This document shows, piece by piece, positions 39,502-43,414 of a DNA stretch of 43,414 bases. The position numbers and the translations under genes were made by a program. The first letter of the stretch is position 1; the number at the start of each line of letters is the position of its first letter. Under the pieces are notes generated by a model. It ran no database searches. It worked only from the letters and a program-made list of their open reading frames with translations, and was not told the DNA's origin. The DNA is from Lachnospiraceae bacterium (lineage in GTDB: Bacteria > Bacillota > Clostridia > Lachnospirales > Lachnospiraceae): the NCBI GenBank assembly GCA_022791575.1, contig JAAVZI010000018.1:1-43414 (forward strand). The letters are read 5' to 3'.

Positions 39502-41937
39502 ATGATTCGCTTAGGAACCAGAAAGAGCAGGCTTGCCCTAGTTCAGACAGAGATTGTAAAAACCAGAATACTAGAAGCATTTCCAAATGAGGAAGTAAAG
39601 ATTGTACCAATCGTGACCAGAGGAGACAGGGAGTTGGATAAGGCCCTGTCTTCTTTTGGCGGAAAAGGAGTATTTACAAAGGAGATTGAAGAACAGCTGC
39701 TAAGTGGCAGGATCGATATTGCTGTTCACAGTGCTAAAGATATCCCGCTGGAGTTCCCGGCGGGATTGTCGCTGGGGGCAGTTCTGGAACGAGAAGACCC
39801 CAGGGATGTTCTAGTGACTGTCAGAGGGAGAATGACCAGAGAACTGTCACCAGGAAGCATAGTGGGAACCAGCAGCTTAAGACGGGAGCTGCAGATTAGA
39901 CGTCTAAATCCAGGCATTCAAATTCAGGTTCTTAGAGGAAATGTAAATACGAGGCTGGATAAACTGCGCAGCGGCCAGTACGATGCGATTTTGCTGGCTG
40001 CCGCCGGTTTGAAACGTCTTGGCCTGGAAAAAGAAGCGGATTTAAGTTATGAGTATCTGGATACAGACGAATTCGTACCGGCAGCCGGTCAAGGTATTCT
40101 TGCGCTGGAGATACGGACAGGCAGCTTAACAGAAGTGATGAAAGCCCTCAATGACAAGATGGTGGAACTATGTTTTAAGGTAGAAAGAGAAGTTCTAAAG
40201 CAGATTGGCGGCAGCTGTAATGCCCCTTGCGGTGTTTACTGTTATAAAGACAAAGAAAAATTTTTAATATATGGAATGTACGCCGGAGACGGACAGAGTC
40301 CTTCTTTTTCTTCGGAGTCTTTTTCTATTAATAAACAGAAGAAGGGTGAAGCGGGTTCTAAATCGGAGTCTGCTGTTGATCTGACGCAAACGGCCGTATA
40401 TTTGGAACATATGGCCAATAGAATGGCTATGCGGCTGAAAAAATGCAGAGTGACCCTGGTGGGAGCAGGACCAGGAAGCCGGGATTTGATCAGCAGGAAG
40501 GGACTAGAATGTGTGAAAGCAGCAGATGTGATTATTTATGATAATCTGATTTCACCATCCATATTAAATGAGGCTCGTCTGGATGCAGAATTGATTTATG
40601 CAGGCAAACGTGCGCATGTGCATTCTATGAAACAGGAGGAGATTAATCAGCTGTTGGTAGAGAAGGCATGTGAAGGAAGGTATGTAGTCCGGTTAAAGGG
40701 CGGTGATCCTTTTGTATTTGGCCGCGGCGGAGAAGAGGCGCTGGCATTAAAGCAGAATGGAATTGCATATGAGGTGGTTCCGGGAATTTCCTCTGTCTAT
40801 AGTGCACCGGCGTATGTTGGAATACCGGTTACTCATCGAGGAATAGCCTCTTCCTTTCATGTAATCACCGGTCATGAGGAACTAGGGAAAGCAGATTCTG
40901 CTGTGGATTATCGCACGTTGGCGCAGGAGCAGGGAACACTAGTATTTCTTATGGGACTGGGGAAGCTAGGGGAAATTATTTCTCAGCTTATTTCTAATGG
41001 TAAAAGTCCTGACACTCCGGCGGCCGTGATACAGAGTGCGACAACAGCCAGACAGCAAATGGTCTGCGGAAGACTCACAGAACTGGAAGAAAAGGTAAAG
41101 AAAGCTGGACTTTCTACTCCGGCTGTTATTGTGGTTGGAAATGTCGTTTCTTTATCGGAGGAGCTTGACTGGTTTCAGTCCCTGCCTCTGACTGGGCAAC
41201 GAATTCTTTTGACTGGGACCCGACAGTTGACAGAGAGATTAGAGCATTTATTAGAGCCGTTGGGGGCAGAGACGGTTAGAATCAGCTTGATTGAGACGGT
41301 ACAATGCTTGAGTGATCAGATTCGAGAAAAACTGCAGAACCTTTCACAATACAGTTGGATTGTATTTACTAGTTGCTTTGGGGTACAGACATTTTTTGAG
41401 GCGATGAAGGAATGGAAAATAGACCAAAGGATATTGGCAGGTGTGCAGTTTGCGGCAGTTGGAGCCTCAACGGCGGATATGCTTGAACAGTATGGGTATA
41501 CTTGTGATTTTATTCCAAGCCGTTTTCAGTCCAAAATACTAGCAGAGGAATGGATACCGCTGTTGTCCGAGAATGATTCAGTACTACTGATTCGTGCAAA
41601 GGAGGGCTCGGCTTTTCTCATGGAGGCGCTGCAAAAATCGGGGATTCCAGTAGATCTGGCATGCATTTATGAAACGGTAACGGATTACCGCAGGAAAGAA
41701 GAGATTCTTAGAATTGTAAATGATGTGGATTATCTGGTTATAACAAGTGGTTTAGCTGCTAGAGCGCTTGCAGTAATGCTGGATGGGATGGCGTTGGAAA
41801 GTACGCTTGCAGTTATTGGACCGGAGACCAGACAGGTTTGTGAAGAAGCAGGGCTGCCAGTGGGATTGATAGCAGAACATAGTTCGGCAGAGGGGATTAT
41901 AGAGGCGATTGTATGGCAGCAGAGGAGAGAGGAGTAA
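39502..41937 (+). CDS. HemC-CobA-HemD triple fusion
   Basis: The 811-aa product joins three enzymes. Residues 1-310 are hydroxymethylbilane synthase (HemC; cofactor Cys239 in GGSCNAPCG, LRGNVNTRLDKL). About 314-555 is uroporphyrinogen-III C-methyltransferase (CobA; LVGAGPGSRDL, VVRLKGGDPFVFGRGGEE and PGISSVYSAPAYVGIP). About 565-811 is uroporphyrinogen-III synthase (HemD; ILLTGTRQLTERLEHLLEPL, ITSGLAARAL). Together they turn porphobilinogen into precorrin-2. Fused CobA-HemD is common in clostridia, and HemC in front is rarer. AGGAGATAG lies 6 nt before the ATG. hemA, hemL and hemB are not in the window. Confidence 0.93.
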   Translation: MIRLGTRKSRLALVQTEIVKTRILEAFPNEEVKIVPIVTRGDRELDKALSSFGGKGVFTKEIEEQLLSGRIDIAVHSAKDIPLEFPAGLSLGAVLEREDPRDVLVTVRGRMTRELSPGSIVGTSSLRRELQIRRLNPGIQIQVLRGNVNTRLDKLRSGQYDAILLAAAGLKRLGLEKEADLSYEYLDTDEFVPAAGQGILALEIRTGSLTEVMKALNDKMVELCFKVEREVLKQIGGSCNAPCGVYCYKDKEKFLIYGMYAGDGQSPSFSSESFSINKQKKGEAGSKSESAVDLTQTAVYLEHMANRMAMRLKKCRVTLVGAGPGSRDLISRKGLECVKAADVIIYDNLISPSILNEARLDAELIYAGKRAHVHSMKQEEINQLLVEKACEGRYVVRLKGGDPFVFGRGGEEALALKQNGIAYEVVPGISSVYSAPAYVGIPVTHRGIASSFHVITGHEELGKADSAVDYRTLAQEQGTLVFLMGLGKLGEIISQLISNGKSPDTPAAVIQSATTARQQMVCGRLTELEEKVKKAGLSTPAVIVVGNVVSLSEELDWFQSLPLTGQRILLTGTRQLTERLEHLLEPLGAETVRISLIETVQCLSDQIREKLQNLSQYSWIVFTSCFGVQTFFEAMKEWKIDQRILAGVQFAAVGASTADMLEQYGYTCDFIPSRFQSKILAEEWIPLLSENDSVLLIRAKEGSAFLMEALQKSGIPVDLACIYETVTDYRRKEEILRIVNDVDYLVITSGLAARALAVMLDGMALESTLAVIGPETRQVCEEAGLPVGLIAEHSSAEGIIEAIVWQQRREE

Positions 41938-41946
41938 TTTTGAAAC

Positions 41947-41960
41947 AGAACAAATGTTCT
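41947..41960. promoter_or_regulatory. LexA-box-like palindrome
   Basis: AGAACAAATGTTCT is a perfect 14-bp palindrome and contains GAAC-N4-GTTC, the core of the Firmicute LexA (DinR) site. It ends 8 bp before the -35 of the Panacea operon, so it could repress that operon until DNA damage. Confidence 0.6.
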
Positions 41961-41968
41961 AAAAATGA

Positions 41969-42030
41969 TTGACAGTTGTTGAATGCTTTGATATAATAGA
42001 ATTAACATTAATCAGCTGATATAGGATTAA
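41969..42030 (+). promoter_or_regulatory. Strong promoter and second inverted repeat of the Panacea operon
   Basis: TTGACA (41969-41974), a 17-bp spacer and TATAAT (41992-41997). Below the start site TTAATC-N10-GATTAA (42009-42030) is a possible operator for autoregulation. Confidence 0.75.
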
Positions 42031-42043
42031 AGGAGTTGGTAGT

Positions 42044-42538
42044 ATGTATCAAGTTTTGGATATCTGTCGTTATGTGATAAATTATAGTAACGAAAAGGGG
42101 TATGGTATTTCTAATTTAAAACTACAGAAAATATTATATTTTATTCAGGCATATTTCCTGATTAATTCGAATGGAAAGAAGCCATGTTTTAGTGAAAGTA
42201 TAGAAGCCTGGGATTTTGGACCAGTTGTGCCAGTTGCTTATCGTGAATATAAGCAGTATGGTAGTTCTAATATTCCACAGATTTTATCTTATATAGATTA
42301 TAAGGAAGGAAATATTTGGGATGCTCAAAGAGTTGCTTATGATGATGGAATGATATTGTCTGTTGATAAAGCAATGATCAAAGATGTGGTGGATAAGTTT
42401 GCTGATTATTCAGCAACGGACTTGGTGACATTGACACATAATCAAAGGCCGTGGAAAAGTGCCTATGTACCGAATAAAAACCATGAGATAACATTAAGTG
42501 ATATGTGGGATTATTTTAATGAAGAGCAAACTGAATAA
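42044..42538 (+). CDS. Panacea-domain (SocA/GepA-like, DUF4065) protein, likely antitoxin
   Basis: The 164-aa product has ISNLKLQKILYFIQAYFLIN near residue 23 and IEAWDFGPVVPVAYREYKQY near residue 57. These are the two hallmark motifs of the SocA-like Panacea domain. This domain is the antitoxin part of many unrelated toxin-antitoxin pairs (PanTA). AAAGGAG lies 9 nt before the ATG. The next gene overlaps its end by 20 nt, as is usual for antitoxin-toxin pairs. Confidence 0.82.
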   Translation: MYQVLDICRYVINYSNEKGYGISNLKLQKILYFIQAYFLINSNGKKPCFSESIEAWDFGPVVPVAYREYKQYGSSNIPQILSYIDYKEGNIWDAQRVAYDDGMILSVDKAMIKDVVDKFADYSATDLVTLTHNQRPWKSAYVPNKNHEITLSDMWDYFNEEQTE

Positions 42539-43286
42539 TTTAGTTAGAACGGATGATAATTCCACGGTATCCACAGGAGCATTAAACAAATCAAAAAAGT
42601 ATATAAATACGAAGAGGAAAATCAATGGAATCTGTCAGGCATTGTGTAAAGAAACGAAAGATTATAAACCTGAAAAAACAGTAGAAGGTATACAAAAGTA
42701 TCTTGATTATCAAGATAAAATGGAGCGGATTCTTTATTCAGAGATAAGTAGTTATGTATTTTCATTGGATATGGCTTCAAGAGGAATGTTTGCTACGAAT
42801 GTAGAAAAATTATTGCTATATACATTGGAAGAAGAGAATACTGTTTCAGAGCCATGTAGAAAGATGGTTATTAAAATTTATGATCATTTTCAACTGGCGT
42901 TATGCCAGATTGAGAATGTAAATACAATTTTTGCGGCAGGCATAGAAGATTCAAAACTAAATCTTTCAAAAGAAATAAAGAGTATAGAGAAGGAGTATAT
43001 CTCTATTTTAGGGATATTTGCTGCTATAGTATTGGCCTTTGTTGGCGGTATAACATTTTCATCCTCAGTGTTACAAAATATTAATAGTATAAGTATATAC
43101 AGGCTGTTGATTGTAATTGATTTATTGGCTTTTGTTTTGGTTAATGTTATCTATATCTTAATAAAATTTATATTAGAAATTAATGGTAAAGATAGTAATT
43201 TCCTTCAAGTTAGAAAGATTAATTGGATTATATTTGGTATTGCAGCTATGGTCATATTAGCATGGTTACTGAATGCGGGAGTTTGA
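42519..43286 (+). CDS. Membrane protein partner of the Panacea protein, toxin candidate
   Basis: The 255-aa product has a soluble, helical, charged N-terminal part (to about residue 165) and three membrane segments near the end (about 167-190, 203-228 and 238-255, the last LLNAGV at the C-terminus). Its first codons overlap the Panacea gene in another frame and its ribosome site is weak, so it probably depends on coupled translation. ATG 42519 is chosen; a GTG at 42498 is also open. I do not recognise a family. Membrane proteins are one known class of Panacea partner, so toxicity by membrane damage is a fair guess but not shown. Confidence 0.6.
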   Translation: MKSKLNNLVRTDDNSTVSTGALNKSKKYINTKRKINGICQALCKETKDYKPEKTVEGIQKYLDYQDKMERILYSEISSYVFSLDMASRGMFATNVEKLLLYTLEEENTVSEPCRKMVIKIYDHFQLALCQIENVNTIFAAGIEDSKLNLSKEIKSIEKEYISILGIFAAIVLAFVGGITFSSSVLQNINSISIYRLLIVIDLLAFVLVNVIYILIKFILEINGKDSNFLQVRKINWIIFGIAAMVILAWLLNAGV

Positions 43287-43307
43287 CAGTTGCATATGAA
43301 AAAAATC

Positions 43308-43338
43308 GCTTGCAGGTCGCATAAAGCCTGCTTTTTTT
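43308..43338 (+). terminator. Terminator of the Panacea operon
   Basis: GCAGG (43312-43316) and CCTGC (43327-43331) pair around TCGCATAAAG and are followed by TTTTTTT. Confidence 0.8.
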
Positions 43339-43384
43339 ATGTCAAATTTTTTGTTTTTATATATGTTATTTTATGTTATTGTAT

Positions 43385-43406
43385 GGTATAATAAGGAAAA
43401 GGAGGA
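43385..43406 (+). promoter_or_regulatory. Extended -10 and ribosome site of a gene beyond the window
   Basis: TGGTATAAT (43385-43393 region, TATAAT at 43387-43392) is followed by AAAAGGAGG. The two are so close that the gene would be almost leaderless, or the -10 belongs to another start. The gene itself is outside. Confidence 0.4.
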
Positions 43407-43414
43407 CTGAGAGA

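Noticed and set aside
1-43414. tRNA or rRNA genes
   Set aside because: No cloverleaf with CCA end or conserved rRNA stretch was noticed on either strand.

Overview
The window looks like a chromosome segment of an anaerobic Firmicute, most likely a Lachnospiraceae-type clostridium. The basis is the low to moderate GC, AGGAGG-type ribosome binding sites, sigma-A promoters with 17-bp spacers, a rubredoxin/rubrerythrin plus ferredoxin-dependent 2-oxoacid oxidoreductase block, YesMN-like two-component genes, an agr-like remnant and a czcD-type NiCo riboswitch. No rRNA, tRNA or CRISPR array is visible.

Layout. (1) 1-6000 is accessory and decayed: the 3' end of a HAD-like gene, a flavodoxin-like reductase, a DUF3784 membrane protein, an amber-interrupted small frame, a CD3324-like regulator, two GNAT acetyltransferases, a MobV-like relaxase remnant, and a P-loop kinase-like gene joined to a frameshifted GNAT behind a leader peptide and two mutually exclusive hairpins. 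(2) 6270-8360 holds a TtcA-like PP-loop ATPase, two long palindromic repeats and an unassigned 196-aa protein. (3) 8460-19000 is a sugar uptake module: permease, ATPase, permease and lipoprotein binding protein on the plus strand. Facing it on the minus strand is a sensor triad: AraC-type response regulator, histidine kinase and membrane-anchored binding protein. Between them lie a candidate type I toxin, a 166-bp MITE and more palindromes. (4) 19000-21200 has repeats and a small circuit of two convergent genes, each promoter flanked by paired operators exactly 51 bp apart. (5) 21300-25640 is rubredoxin, fused OFOR gamma-delta, fused OFOR alpha-beta and rubrerythrin. (6) 26080-31050 is a heterodimeric ABC exporter followed by a decayed agr-like locus (kinase remnant, AgrB tail, AgrD-like peptide, intact LytTR regulator). 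(7) 31430-41940 is core metabolism: tmk, a NiCo riboswitch with a CDF exporter and precorrin-2 dehydrogenase, cysK, an IscR-like regulator, nifS-nifU-mnmA-nadA, and a hemC-cobA-hemD triple fusion. (8) 41940-43340 is a Panacea-domain protein with a membrane protein behind a LexA-box-like palindrome, a candidate toxin-antitoxin or defence pair.

The genes connect through sulfur, Fe-S and tetrapyrrole chemistry. CysK makes cysteine, NifS takes sulfur from it, NifU builds clusters, MnmA thiolates tRNA, NadA needs a 4Fe-4S cluster, and HemC/CobA/HemD with the precorrin-2 dehydrogenase lead to precorrin-2 and sirohydrochlorin.

The most unusual structure is a dispersed repeat family, five full copies and one collapsed copy, built as 25-bp arm, 29-nt loop, 25-bp arm. 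The loop is conserved, while the arms differ between copies and stay complementary. Four of the full copies show near-10-bp flanking direct repeats. The agr-like remnant, the LexA-box/Panacea pair, the candidate type I toxin and the paired-operator circuit are the next most interesting.
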